From contig NZ_JXKQ01000008.1 in NCBI RefSeq assembly GCF_001885945.1, positions 1-64,000 on the forward strand: a stretch of 64,000 nucleotides of DNA, given 5' to 3'. This document shows positions 1-8,694 of this stretch, piece after piece. The notes under the pieces are model-generated. The model was not told the origin of the DNA. It was given only the letters and a program-made list of their open reading frames with translations, and made no database searches. Position 1 is the stretch's first letter. Every line of letters begins with the position of its first letter. Origin of the DNA: Enterococcus hermanniensis. GTDB taxonomy: Bacteria > Bacillota > Bacilli > Lactobacillales > Enterococcaceae. Position numbers and translations under genes: made by a program.

Positions 1-987
1 AATCAATATGTCACAGTCAATAAGAGTAATTGGACAATTTGGCAAGATTTTGATTTCAAAAGTGGAAGATCCACTAAAAATTTAAATACAAAAACTTATA
101 AAGTTACAGGCTGGTATCGACACTACAATGGCTCAAAATATTTATCTTTATATGATAATAATGGAAAATGGCAGGGCTATTTGAATGAAGGCGCAGCTGC
201 TTCCGTATCTGGAGCTCAAGGAACAGGTTTTTCAACGAATAAGTCAGTCCTAGTTATCAAAAATGGGTATTCAATTTGGAATAACTTCAATTGGAGTGAA
301 AAAACACGAACCAATTCGCTGATTAATAAAACGTATCAGGTAAAATGGTATTACAAACACATAAATGGATCGACATATTATTCCTTATATGAATCTAATG
401 GCAAATGGTTTGGTTATGTAAATAGTGACGCAGTGCGAGAACGCAAGGGTACGGCAAGCTACCTAGGGACAACTCGCCAACGCGTGGTCAATGAATTGAC
501 TGCTCATCAAAATGATCGTTTCTATTTTGGTACTCCTTATCGCGGATTATCTTCTAGTAATCCAGAACCTTTTTTGAGTCCCTATGGAGCACCGAACGCT
601 TACGGTCCGGGGATGAATTGTACTGGATTTGTAGCTTGTGTGATGCGCCGAAGTGGTGGAAACCTAAACCGAATTTCAGGTATCACTCAAGGATGGGGGA
701 GCTATGCCAATGCTTATAATTGGCGAGATGCTTTGATGAGGAATACTGAATATTACACTTTTAGTTCAGTCGATGCCTTACTAAAAAGTGGAAAAGCACA
801 AAAAGGAGATATTATTTATTTTGATCCTGTATGGACGGATATAAATTACGATTGTCATATCGGAATTTTCTGGGGGAATAGCTCAAACGAAAATCGAATT
901 TGGCATCAAGTATTGGCTGGAAACATGACTTCAAATATTTTTTCTGGAACAAGATTTTCTAAAATTTATTTGTTTCCTCAAGATTAA
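1..987 (+). CDS. Secreted NlpC/P60-like peptidase with GW/SH3-like repeats (5' end outside window)
   Basis: The reading frame is open from base 1, so the N-terminus lies upstream. The visible 328 residues begin with two similar modules of about 60 residues, each with an IW near the start, a KTY(K/Q)V core, then a Y(R/K)H(Y/I)NGS stretch and an NGKW-x-GY end. They resemble GW/SH3-like repeats that hold proteins on teichoic acids. The C-terminal 150 residues look like an NlpC/P60-type cysteine peptidase: candidate nucleophile Cys in GMNCTGFVAC and candidate His in DCHIGIFWG. It probably acts outside the cell on peptidoglycan. Substrate and full length are unknown. It could also be a CHAP-type amidase. 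A good terminator follows the stop. Confidence 0.65.
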   Translation, partial: NQYVTVNKSNWTIWQDFDFKSGRSTKNLNTKTYKVTGWYRHYNGSKYLSLYDNNGKWQGYLNEGAAASVSGAQGTGFSTNKSVLVIKNGYSIWNNFNWSEKTRTNSLINKTYQVKWYYKHINGSTYYSLYESNGKWFGYVNSDAVRERKGTASYLGTTRQRVVNELTAHQNDRFYFGTPYRGLSSSNPEPFLSPYGAPNAYGPGMNCTGFVACVMRRSGGNLNRISGITQGWGSYANAYNWRDALMRNTEYYTFSSVDALLKSGKAQKGDIIYFDPVWTDINYDCHIGIFWGNSSNENRIWHQVLAGNMTSNIFSGTRFSKIYLFPQD

Positions 988-1055
988 TGCTGAACTGAAT
1001 AATTTAAATGGTCTAGTTTAGTAGCTAAGTAAATCAATTTTGAAATGGAATGGAT

Positions 1056-1105
1056 AAGTAGTCAAATGAAGAATTTTGACTACTTTCTGTTCTTTTCTTT
1101 TTCGT
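1056..1105 (+). terminator. Intrinsic terminator after the peptidase gene
   Basis: An 11-bp perfect stem (1056-1066 with 1075-1085, arms AAGTAGTCAAA and TTTGACTACTT) with an 8-base loop is followed by a T-rich tract. Confidence 0.8.
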
Positions 1106-1144
1106 TACTTTTGTTAGGCAACGCTACTTTTTTTTTAGGCTATA

Positions 1145-1153
1145 TGGTAAGAT
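1145..1153 (+). promoter_or_regulatory. Possible extended -10 promoter of the polysaccharide operon
   Basis: TGGTAAGAT reads as an extended -10 (TGn then TAAGAT) placed about 24 bases before the SD of the sugar transferase gene. No good -35 is visible, so this is tentative. Confidence 0.3.
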
Positions 1154-1189
1154 GTGTAATGGATTATTTTGTGGATTAGGAGTGTTTAT

Positions 1190-2581
1190 ATGAATAAAAA
1201 TGGTGAATGGAGTGCGGCACGTCGGATAATTATTATTCTGATGGATGTGATTGTCTATAATGTCTCTATTTATTTTAGTTTTTGGCTGAAGTTTGGGGGA
1301 ACCATTCCTGAAAGAAACTTTCAAACCTTTGAAAGTTCAGCGTTGTTTATTTCAATTTTCTTCATTATATTAAATGTACTATTGGGGACGTACGTATTTT
1401 ATAATCGGATTGTCAGCGATATTGTTTTTGTCACTGTCATCGGGCAATTCTTGATGTCATTAGGTATTATGATCATTACATTCGCAGGTCGTTGGTTTGC
1501 ATTTCCAAGAATGGTTATCTTGATTTCGTTCTTTTTAGGAACAGTACTACTGATCGTTTATCGAACGATTATCTATAAAGCGTATATGAAATTTGGTGCC
1601 GATAAAAATGTGACGATCATCGGATTTGAAAAAGAAGTTGCGCCAGCTATTCAAAATTTCAGTTCACAAAAAAACAATAAGCATAAAATACAATCAGTGG
1701 TGTTAGACCACTTTTATAAAAATCTAGAAAAAATTATTGATGAGGTTGATATTGTTTATTTGGCATCAGAAATTGATGAAGCTGAAAAATTGAAAATTTA
1801 TCAACTTGCCATCAAAAAAGAAAAAAAATTATTTTTGAATACAACATTTGAAAACTTAGTAACGATTAATCCAAACATTATGAATTTTGAAGATGAGAGT
1901 ATCATCGAATCTTCTGGATTTAAGATTCCTTCTGAAGATGCTACTCTTAAACGTTTATTCGATATTGTTGTTTCATTAATTTTATTAGTGATCGCATCGC
2001 CTTTTATGTTGATTACAGCAATTTTGGTCAAAGCAACATCTCCTGGACCAATTATTTATAAGCAAATTAGAATCACACAAGATCAAAAAGAATTTCCAAT
2101 TTACAAATTTCGTTCAATGAGCGCTACTGCAGAATCAAAATCGGGTCCGGTCTTAGCTAAAAGTAATGATGCTCGTGTGACACCTGTAGGGAAATTTATT
2201 CGTGCAGTCCGTTTTGATGAATTACCACAATTGATCAATGTCTTAAAAGGCGATATGTCGATTATCGGACCTCGTCCTGAGCGCCCTTTTTTTGTTGAGC
2301 AATTTAATGCCGAAAATCCTTACTACTATTTGCGTCATAATGTACGAGCGGGAATAACTGGTTACGCCCAAGTATATGGAAAGTATGCTTCTGATTATAA
2401 TAGTAAATTGAAATTTGATTTGTTGTATATCAAGAAATATTCTTTCATGTTAGATTTGAAAATTCTATTACAAACAATCAAGATTTTATTTGATAAAGTT
2501 TCTTCACAAGGTTTAGAAGAAGATGAAATCTGTACATCGTTAGATAAGATAGATTTTCCAAAAGAAAAGGTTTTACAATAA
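1190..2581 (+). CDS. Undecaprenyl-phosphate sugar-1-phosphate transferase (initiating enzyme, EpaR/WbaP-like)
   Basis: 463 residues. It probably transfers a sugar-1-phosphate from a nucleotide sugar to undecaprenyl phosphate, the first membrane step of polysaccharide synthesis. The N-terminal third has about four or five hydrophobic helices. A short soluble region follows, then a further helix starting KRLFDIVVS leads into the bacterial sugar transferase domain (about residues 255-445) with the YKFRSM, FDELPQ and GPRPERP blocks typical of the family. I chose ATG 1190 (MNKNGEW), preceded by TAGGAG at 1177-1182; a TTG seven codons upstream has no SD. It heads a co-directional block of chain-building genes, where its role would be to prime synthesis. 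EpaR of enterococci is the closest relative I recall; the sugar used cannot be read from sequence. Confidence 0.85.
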   Translation: MNKNGEWSAARRIIIILMDVIVYNVSIYFSFWLKFGGTIPERNFQTFESSALFISIFFIILNVLLGTYVFYNRIVSDIVFVTVIGQFLMSLGIMIITFAGRWFAFPRMVILISFFLGTVLLIVYRTIIYKAYMKFGADKNVTIIGFEKEVAPAIQNFSSQKNNKHKIQSVVLDHFYKNLEKIIDEVDIVYLASEIDEAEKLKIYQLAIKKEKKLFLNTTFENLVTINPNIMNFEDESIIESSGFKIPSEDATLKRLFDIVVSLILLVIASPFMLITAILVKATSPGPIIYKQIRITQDQKEFPIYKFRSMSATAESKSGPVLAKSNDARVTPVGKFIRAVRFDELPQLINVLKGDMSIIGPRPERPFFVEQFNAENPYYYLRHNVRAGITGYAQVYGKYASDYNSKLKFDLLYIKKYSFMLDLKILLQTIKILFDKVSSQGLEEDEICTSLDKIDFPKEKVLQ

Positions 2582-2595
2582 TCTGAGGTGAAAAC

Positions 2596-3636
2596 ATGCT
2601 AACTCCCAAATTTAGCATCATTATTCCTGTGTTTAATGCTGCTACGACGATCGCTAGAACAATCAATGTTTTAAAAGAGTTAGATAATAATAATTTTGAG
2701 GTATTACTTGTTAATGATGGATCGACTGATGATACAAGAGAGGTACTAGAACAATGCATTTCCTTAGATAGTCGTTTTCAAGTGTTGGATAAAAAAAATC
2801 AAGGTCCTGGCATTGCTCGTAATTATGGAATAGAACATGCGAAAGGGGAATATTTACTTTTCTTTGATGCAGATGATTATCCCCAAAAAACGATTTTACA
2901 AGATTATGAAAAAATTATTTTGGCTAATTCTGCTCTTGATCTAATCATTAGTTCGTTTACTTTTAGAACATTGGATAAAGAACAAGTAGCAGATGAAAAA
3001 AATTATTTAGTAAATGACTATGTTTATGAAACGAATCAGGAATTCCTAGCGGACATGTATGAATTAATGAACCAACAATTAATGTATGTTGTCTGGAATA
3101 AGTGTTATCGCCGAGATATTATTCTAAAATATGCTATTCGATTTAAAAATTATCGTAGTTGTGAAGATCGAATATTCAATTTAGATTATTATAAATATTG
3201 TTCTAAGATCGTAATGAATCCTAAGATTGAATATATATATGAATTTGAAGGTGGAGCAGGTATAACCAATCAATATAACGAAAATAAATTTAAGACATTT
3301 AAAGAGTTTTATGAGCGCAGTAATTCAATTACAAATGATGAACACAAGGAGGGAATGGCTGCACTATTACTGAAAGGTACTACGTCAGTCATTTTTTCAA
3401 TTTTAGCGACTAATAAGTTGAATAGGCAACAAAAAGCAGCCGCAGTAAATTCCATATTGAAAGATAGCACTATCATTGAGGCTAAGAAAATTGCTAAAAC
3501 AGATACCACAGCAAAAAAAATTACTAAGTTGTTATTCAATATGCCGAACCCAGTAGTGAGAACGGTATTGACTACAGGATCTTTTGTTGAAAACAAAATG
3601 CCGGGAATTATGGCGATTTTAAAGAGAAAGTATTAA
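2596..3636 (+). CDS. GT2 family glycosyltransferase
   Basis: 346 residues with a GT-A fold at the N-terminus: FSIIIPVFNAA, then LLVNDGSTDDT for nucleotide binding and FFDADDY as the DXD-type metal site. The C-terminal half carries no recognised domain and has one modestly hydrophobic segment. It most likely adds one sugar to the lipid-linked chain started by the upstream transferase, on the cytoplasmic face of the membrane. SD GAGGTG lies at 2585-2590 and the gene is 14 bases behind its neighbour, so they should be co-transcribed. Donor and acceptor cannot be inferred. Confidence 0.82.
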   Translation: MLTPKFSIIIPVFNAATTIARTINVLKELDNNNFEVLLVNDGSTDDTREVLEQCISLDSRFQVLDKKNQGPGIARNYGIEHAKGEYLLFFDADDYPQKTILQDYEKIILANSALDLIISSFTFRTLDKEQVADEKNYLVNDYVYETNQEFLADMYELMNQQLMYVVWNKCYRRDIILKYAIRFKNYRSCEDRIFNLDYYKYCSKIVMNPKIEYIYEFEGGAGITNQYNENKFKTFKEFYERSNSITNDEHKEGMAALLLKGTTSVIFSILATNKLNRQQKAAAVNSILKDSTIIEAKKIAKTDTTAKKITKLLFNMPNPVVRTVLTTGSFVENKMPGIMAILKRKY

Positions 3637-3650
3637 AGTTGAGGGTCGAT

Positions 3651-4523
3651 ATGTATAGTAAAGATGAACAATTGCAGCAAGTACAAAATAAAAGTCTACA
3701 CCTTGCGAAATACTTTTATGAATTTTGCAAAAAGAATAATTTATTGTGCTATTTATGTGGTGGTGGTGCTATAGGTTCAATCAGGCATGAAGGATTTATC
3801 CCTTGGGATGATGACTTAGATTTTTTTATGCCAAGAAATGATTACATTAAATTGATGGAACTATGGAAAACTCAAGAAGATAATTCAAAGTATGTATTGT
3901 TAAGAGCCAGCAAAGAATATAATGATAGAAATTCTTTCACTACATTGAGAGATGCAGATACTACTTTTATCAAAACTTATCAGGATGATTTAGATATTTG
4001 CCATGGAATACAAATTGATATTTTTCCTTTAGATGTAGCACCTGAAAAAAACTATCAAAGAAAAATCCAGAAATTTTGGGCAACAGTCTATGCAATTTAT
4101 TGTAGTCAACAAGTACCTCAAAATCATGGGGAGATAGTTACTATGTTAGGCAAAGTACTGCTAGGGGTAGTTCCTGGAAAAGCTAATAAGTATCGCTTAT
4201 GGAAATTTGCAGAAAAAAAAATGACTAGGTTTAATTCTAAAAATACTGGATGGGTAACTGAATTATGTGTTGGTCCTAGATATATGGGGAATATCTATCC
4301 CAAAAATGATTTTTCTAGCGCTAAAATTGTACCTTTTGAGGATACTGAGTTACCAATACCTATAGGCTATGATAATTATTTAAAAAAAGTATTTGGTAAT
4401 TATATGGAACTTCCTCCTGTAGAGCAGCGTTTGGCTCATCACGAGACAGTATATATAAATCCAAATAATTCATATAAAAAGTATAAAGGCACCTATTATT
4501 TAGTAAATAAGGAGGATAAATAA
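3651..4523 (+). CDS. LicD-family phosphotransferase (first copy)
   Basis: 290 residues. The LicD nucleotidyltransferase-fold core is clear: a GGGAIG segment, RHEGFIPWDDDLDFFM with the acidic metal-binding cluster, then QIDIFPLDVAP. Family members move phosphocholine, phosphoribitol or a similar phospho-group from a CDP-activated donor onto a glycan; fukutin and FKRP belong to the same fold. The next gene is an IspD-type cytidylyltransferase that could make such a donor, and the stop of this gene abuts that start. I prefer ATG 3651 (SD GAGGG at 3641-3645) to a TTG four codons upstream. The moved group is an inference from context. Confidence 0.8.
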   Translation: MYSKDEQLQQVQNKSLHLAKYFYEFCKKNNLLCYLCGGGAIGSIRHEGFIPWDDDLDFFMPRNDYIKLMELWKTQEDNSKYVLLRASKEYNDRNSFTTLRDADTTFIKTYQDDLDICHGIQIDIFPLDVAPEKNYQRKIQKFWATVYAIYCSQQVPQNHGEIVTMLGKVLLGVVPGKANKYRLWKFAEKKMTRFNSKNTGWVTELCVGPRYMGNIYPKNDFSSAKIVPFEDTELPIPIGYDNYLKKVFGNYMELPPVEQRLAHHETVYINPNNSYKKYKGTYYLVNKEDK

Positions 4524-5225
4524 GTGATCACAGCATTAATCATTGCCGGCGGGGTCGGAAAAAGAATGGGGCAAACTATTCCCAAACAATTTATTACAAT
4601 TGATGGGAAACCAATTATTATCTATACGTTGGAATCATTTGAACAGCATCCAATGGTCGACCGAGTTTTGGTGGTATGTAAACATGGATGGGAAGATACC
4701 TTGTGGGGGTATATTAAAGAATACGGACTTAAGAAAGTACAATGGATTATTCCTGGAGGATCAAAAGGTCAAGAATCAATTAATAATGGCGTTCAATTTT
4801 TGAAGGAGCACTCTAAGGATGACGATACAATAATTATTCATGATGGAATTCGTCCGTTGGTGGATGAAATTGTTTTATCTGACGTAATTGTAAAATCTCA
4901 AGAATTTGGTAATAGTGTAACATCATTACCATATAATGAACAAATTTTTGTAAAATATACTGAAGAGACCACTAAGCAATATATTGACCGGAATACATTA
5001 CGTCGGGTTTCAACACCCCAAGCGTATCAATTTGGTAAATTATCTTGGGCGTATGATAAAGCTGTTAAAGAAAATATTGGAATGTCTGATTCTTCTTATA
5101 CGAATACAATGATGGTAGAGTTAGGAGAGACCCTATACTTTGCGGCAGGTTCGGATAAAAATATAAAATTAACTACTCAAGATGATTTGGAACTATTTAA
5201 AGCATATTTGAAGATGAAAGATTAG
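4524..5225 (+). CDS. IspD/TarI-type cytidylyltransferase
   Basis: 233 residues, the usual length of IspD/TarI proteins. Nucleotide-binding motif AGGVGKRMG with the following PKQF and a DGIRPLV motif are diagnostic. It should form a CDP-activated alcohol phosphate from CTP. Set between a LicD gene and an SDR gene in a polysaccharide block, it is more likely a TarI-like enzyme (CDP-ribitol or another CDP-polyol) than the isoprenoid enzyme IspD. GTG start directly after the upstream stop, with a full AAGGAGG at 4509-4515. A true housekeeping IspD role is possible but not favoured by the context. Confidence 0.8.
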   Translation: MITALIIAGGVGKRMGQTIPKQFITIDGKPIIIYTLESFEQHPMVDRVLVVCKHGWEDTLWGYIKEYGLKKVQWIIPGGSKGQESINNGVQFLKEHSKDDDTIIIHDGIRPLVDEIVLSDVIVKSQEFGNSVTSLPYNEQIFVKYTEETTKQYIDRNTLRRVSTPQAYQFGKLSWAYDKAVKENIGMSDSSYTNTMMVELGETLYFAAGSDKNIKLTTQDDLELFKAYLKMKD

Positions 5226-5235
5226 AGGTGGAAAT

Positions 5236-6291
5236 GTGTTACTAGAAAATGAAACCTATCTGGCTGAGTTAGACAGAGTAAATTTTGCGAAAAATGACTG
5301 GAATAAAATTGATAATCATTCATTTTTAATTATTGGTGCAACAGGTATGATTGGTTCTTACATGGTTGATGTTTTAATGAGAAGAAATGAGAAATCAAAT
5401 GCAAATATCCATGTCTTTGCGATGGGTAGAAGTATAGCACGCTTAGAGAATCGATTTTCGATATATCTGGATTCTAATTTTTTCCACTTGTTAGAAGCGG
5501 ATGTCACTCAAAAAATTATGTTAGATGCTAAAGTAGATTATATTTTTCATGGAGCTAGTAATACACACCCTAGAGCGTACACAACAGATCCAATTGGAAC
5601 TATCATGACTAATTTAATGGGTACACAACAAGTTTTGGACTTTGCTGTTAATAATCAATCTAAGCGAGTTGCTTTCCTCTCGACTGTTGAAATATATGGT
5701 GAAAACAGAGGAGATGTAAAAAAATTTTCTGAGGATTATTGTGGGTATATTGATTGCAATACATTGAGAGCCGGCTATCCCGAAGGTAAGCGTGCTAGTG
5801 AGAGTTTGTGCCAAGCGTATATGGCTAAACATAATTTAAATATTGTGATTCCAAGAATTTGCCGTACGTTTGGTCCAACAATGCTATTAAATGATTCAAA
5901 GGCTTCCTCGCAATTTATTCTTAATGCAGTCAATAATGAAGACATCGTGTTAAAAAGTGAGGGCAATCAGTATTTTTCGTATGCTTATGTGGGTGATGTT
6001 GTTTATGCATTACTTTATCTATTAGCTATTGGTGAAAATGGAGAGGCTTATAATATTGCTGTAGAAGAATTTAATTTACATTTAAGGGATTTAGCAAGTG
6101 AATTAGCTGCATTAAATCAAAAAACAGTAATTTTTGATCTTCCAGATGAAGAAGAGCTTAAAGGATTTTCAACTGCTAGTCAAGCTATTTTAGCATCTGA
6201 AAAGATTGAAGCGATCGATTGGAAACCAATTTTTGGGTTGAAAGAAGCTTTAGAAAATACAGTTGAATTAATCAGAAATGAGCGAGTTTAA
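5236..6291 (+). CDS. Extended SDR, NAD-dependent epimerase/dehydratase or reductase
   Basis: 351 residues. Rossmann motif GATGMIGS near residue 35 and a YPEGK active-site motif (Y-x3-K) identify an extended short-chain dehydrogenase. The first 30 residues before the Rossmann fold are longer than in plain epimerases. It lies 10 bases after the cytidylyltransferase, so it may make or modify the alcohol that is CDP-activated, playing the part TarJ (an unrelated dehydrogenase) plays in ribitol pathways. GTG start with GAGGTGG at 5225-5231; an overlapping ATG at 5234 is out of frame and blocked by a stop. Exact substrate unknown. Confidence 0.75.
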   Translation: MLLENETYLAELDRVNFAKNDWNKIDNHSFLIIGATGMIGSYMVDVLMRRNEKSNANIHVFAMGRSIARLENRFSIYLDSNFFHLLEADVTQKIMLDAKVDYIFHGASNTHPRAYTTDPIGTIMTNLMGTQQVLDFAVNNQSKRVAFLSTVEIYGENRGDVKKFSEDYCGYIDCNTLRAGYPEGKRASESLCQAYMAKHNLNIVIPRICRTFGPTMLLNDSKASSQFILNAVNNEDIVLKSEGNQYFSYAYVGDVVYALLYLLAIGENGEAYNIAVEEFNLHLRDLASELAALNQKTVIFDLPDEEELKGFSTASQAILASEKIEAIDWKPIFGLKEALENTVELIRNERV

Positions 6292-7268
6292 TGTGTGAGA
6301 TAAGTATTATTGTGCCAGTATATAACGTAGAAAAATATTTAAAAAAATGTGTTGATTCAATTTTAGCTCAAACATTTACTGATTTTGAGCTAATTTTAGT
6401 GGATGATGGTTCACCTGATAGTTCAGGAACTATTTGTGATGAATATGCTATGAAAGACTCTCGGGTCAAAGTAATTCATAAAGAGAATGGTGGATTAAGT
6501 AGTGCTAGAAATGCAGGAATAGATAGTGCTAAAGGTAAATATCTAGGTTTCATTGATAGTGACGATTATATTGCTGAAGATATGTATGAACTTCTTCATA
6601 ATAATATTGTTAAGGAAGAGGCAGATCTATCAATCTGTGGTATCTACCATGTTTATGAAGGAAAGAAACCTAGTGAAAAGAAAAAAAAATATTTGATTCT
6701 TAATCGTGATGAGGCTACTGTGCTAATTTTTCATGGAAATCAAATTTCTGATCATGCGGTAAATAAATTATATAAAAAGTCGATTTTTTCTGAGTTGAGA
6801 TACCCTCAAGGAAAATATCATGAAGATTCTTTTACTATTGTAGGAATCCTTGATAAATGTGAAAAGGTTGTTGTAGATACGAGGCAAAAATATTATTACT
6901 ATCATCGTGATGATAGTATTACAAGTCAGACTTTTTCAAAAAAACATTTAGAATATATTGATGCTTGGGAACAAAATGAAAAAAAAGTTTCAGGTCGAAC
7001 AAAAGAAATTGAAGAGGCAGCTCATCAACGAGTTTGTTTTGCTAATTTTTTAGTACTAGATAAGATTGTAAATGCTAATTTGGAAAACCAAATTTCGGAA
7101 ACAAAAGAGATTGTTCGATATTTACGTTCTAATTTTAGTTTTATAATGAAAAACTCAATTTTTACAAAAAATAGAAAAATATCGATGTTGCTATTAATGA
7201 TAAGCGTTAGATTGTATAGTGTACCATCAAAAATACAAAAGCATTATATAACAACTGTAAACAAGTAA
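6291..7268 (+). CDS. GT2 family glycosyltransferase
   Basis: 325 residues. N-terminal GT-A domain with ISIIVPVYNVEKYL, LVDDGSPDSS and FIDSDDY (metal site). The last 60 residues are basic and partly hydrophobic. The start overlaps the upstream stop by one base (TAATG), so translation is probably coupled to the SDR gene. It should add a sugar to the growing repeat unit; the specificity cannot be read from sequence. Confidence 0.83.
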   Translation: MCEISIIVPVYNVEKYLKKCVDSILAQTFTDFELILVDDGSPDSSGTICDEYAMKDSRVKVIHKENGGLSSARNAGIDSAKGKYLGFIDSDDYIAEDMYELLHNNIVKEEADLSICGIYHVYEGKKPSEKKKKYLILNRDEATVLIFHGNQISDHAVNKLYKKSIFSELRYPQGKYHEDSFTIVGILDKCEKVVVDTRQKYYYYHRDDSITSQTFSKKHLEYIDAWEQNEKKVSGRTKEIEEAAHQRVCFANFLVLDKIVNANLENQISETKEIVRYLRSNFSFIMKNSIFTKNRKISMLLLMISVRLYSVPSKIQKHYITTVNK

Positions 7269-7281
7269 ACGGAGTGTCGTC

Positions 7282-8694
7282 ATGCAAACAAAAAAATATA
7301 AAATAAATATTATTGAAATCTACATACTTTTTTTATTACTAGCTTATTTGCTTAGAACTATAGGTGCTTATAGTTTGGTTCCCACAAGAATTGACTCTTT
7401 GGTCTTTACTTTTGCCGGATTAGTTGGCGAAATTTTGTTCATTAGTCAATTATTAAAAGTTTTAAAACAACGAAATTTTAAGTATTACAATTGGTTGCTT
7501 ATAGCCTTTTTAACGGTGCTTTTTCTATCAACAATAGTAAATTATAAATTTAGTCCTATAGGAAATATTAAAGTTTTAGCTTGGCAAGCCATTTTCCTGT
7601 TGATGATATATTCGACCATTTTTCACGATTTCAATAACCAGCTATTTTTTGACATCTTCCGAAATATCATTGTTATATTTGGTTTTTTTATGTCCATTGT
7701 CTCTCTGGCAATGTTTGCTATTCGCTTTTCTTATTCTACAGGGTTAGAAAACAAGCAAAATCCATTGAGAATTGGAATTGTAGAAAATCGATTATTTGGG
7801 TCTTATACTGATCCAAATTATGCAGCTGTTATGGCGGTTGTGATTATTATCTTGTCTCTTTACTACTTACTAGGTTATCAAAAACTAAAAACAGGGTTAC
7901 GTCTTTTCTATACCGCTAATATTATTATTCAAATAATGTATATTGGTCTTTCAGGATCAAGAAATGGTTTAATAGTTTTAACATTAGTTACATTTACTTT
8001 TATTTTTTTCAAGTTATTTCATAGCGTGAAAACTAAAGCTTATAATATATATATCCGAGTTATAATAAGCCTAATATTGGCTATGTTTTGTGCTGCAATG
8101 AGTTTTGTTGTGGTAGATCAGACAAAAAATTTACTTGCAAAAACGCCTGCAATTACCGCTTTTGATGGTAGTAAATTTTTGAAAAAAGAGAATGATAAAA
8201 ATATAAATCATGATAAATCAGTGAGTTTGGTAAGAAAAGATGTTTCAGATAGTTCAGATGTTTCTAATTTGAGGTTTACAATTTGGAAAAGTGCTGTGGA
8301 TATCTTCAAAGAAAACCCCCTTTTAGGTGTTCCACCCAAATCATTACATGAATATGCAGAAAAAAAAATGCCAACTACGTATTTAGCAAAAACAAAATTA
8401 GCAGTCCACAATGCATATATAAATGTTTTGGTGTCCACCGGTACTATTGGGGCAATAATTATGCTAATCTTTTTACTAAAAGCGATAGTAAATTCAATAA
8501 TAAGTGCGTTTACTAGAGATATTTTTTCAAAAAATTCGCACGGTTATCATTTATTAGCGGTTTTAACATTATTCTTATCTGGTTTTTTCCACAATGAAAT
8601 GTTTTTAATGGCAACAAGTTCTGCTTTAATTTTTTGGGTTTTTTTAGCCTCTGTTCAAGCAAAGAATGAATTAATAAAGGAGGATAAAAATTGA
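7282..8694 (+). CDS. O-antigen polymerase/ligase-like membrane protein (Wzy type)
   Basis: 470 residues, almost entirely hydrophobic, with about 11-12 predicted membrane helices and one long extracellular loop (roughly residues 290-385), the shape of Wzy polymerases and O-antigen ligases. Within that loop, a region with GVPPKSLHEY and a conserved-looking VHNAYINVLVSTG motif matches the H-N-x-Y/F-L pattern seen in the Wzy_C family. It would join flipped repeat units outside the membrane. Its stop overlaps the next start by four bases. Sequence is very AT-rich, as expected for a variable polysaccharide locus. Confidence 0.75.
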   Translation: MQTKKYKINIIEIYILFLLLAYLLRTIGAYSLVPTRIDSLVFTFAGLVGEILFISQLLKVLKQRNFKYYNWLLIAFLTVLFLSTIVNYKFSPIGNIKVLAWQAIFLLMIYSTIFHDFNNQLFFDIFRNIIVIFGFFMSIVSLAMFAIRFSYSTGLENKQNPLRIGIVENRLFGSYTDPNYAAVMAVVIIILSLYYLLGYQKLKTGLRLFYTANIIIQIMYIGLSGSRNGLIVLTLVTFTFIFFKLFHSVKTKAYNIYIRVIISLILAMFCAAMSFVVVDQTKNLLAKTPAITAFDGSKFLKKENDKNINHDKSVSLVRKDVSDSSDVSNLRFTIWKSAVDIFKENPLLGVPPKSLHEYAEKKMPTTYLAKTKLAVHNAYINVLVSTGTIGAIIMLIFLLKAIVNSIISAFTRDIFSKNSHGYHLLAVLTLFLSGFFHNEMFLMATSSALIFWVFLASVQAKNELIKEDKN

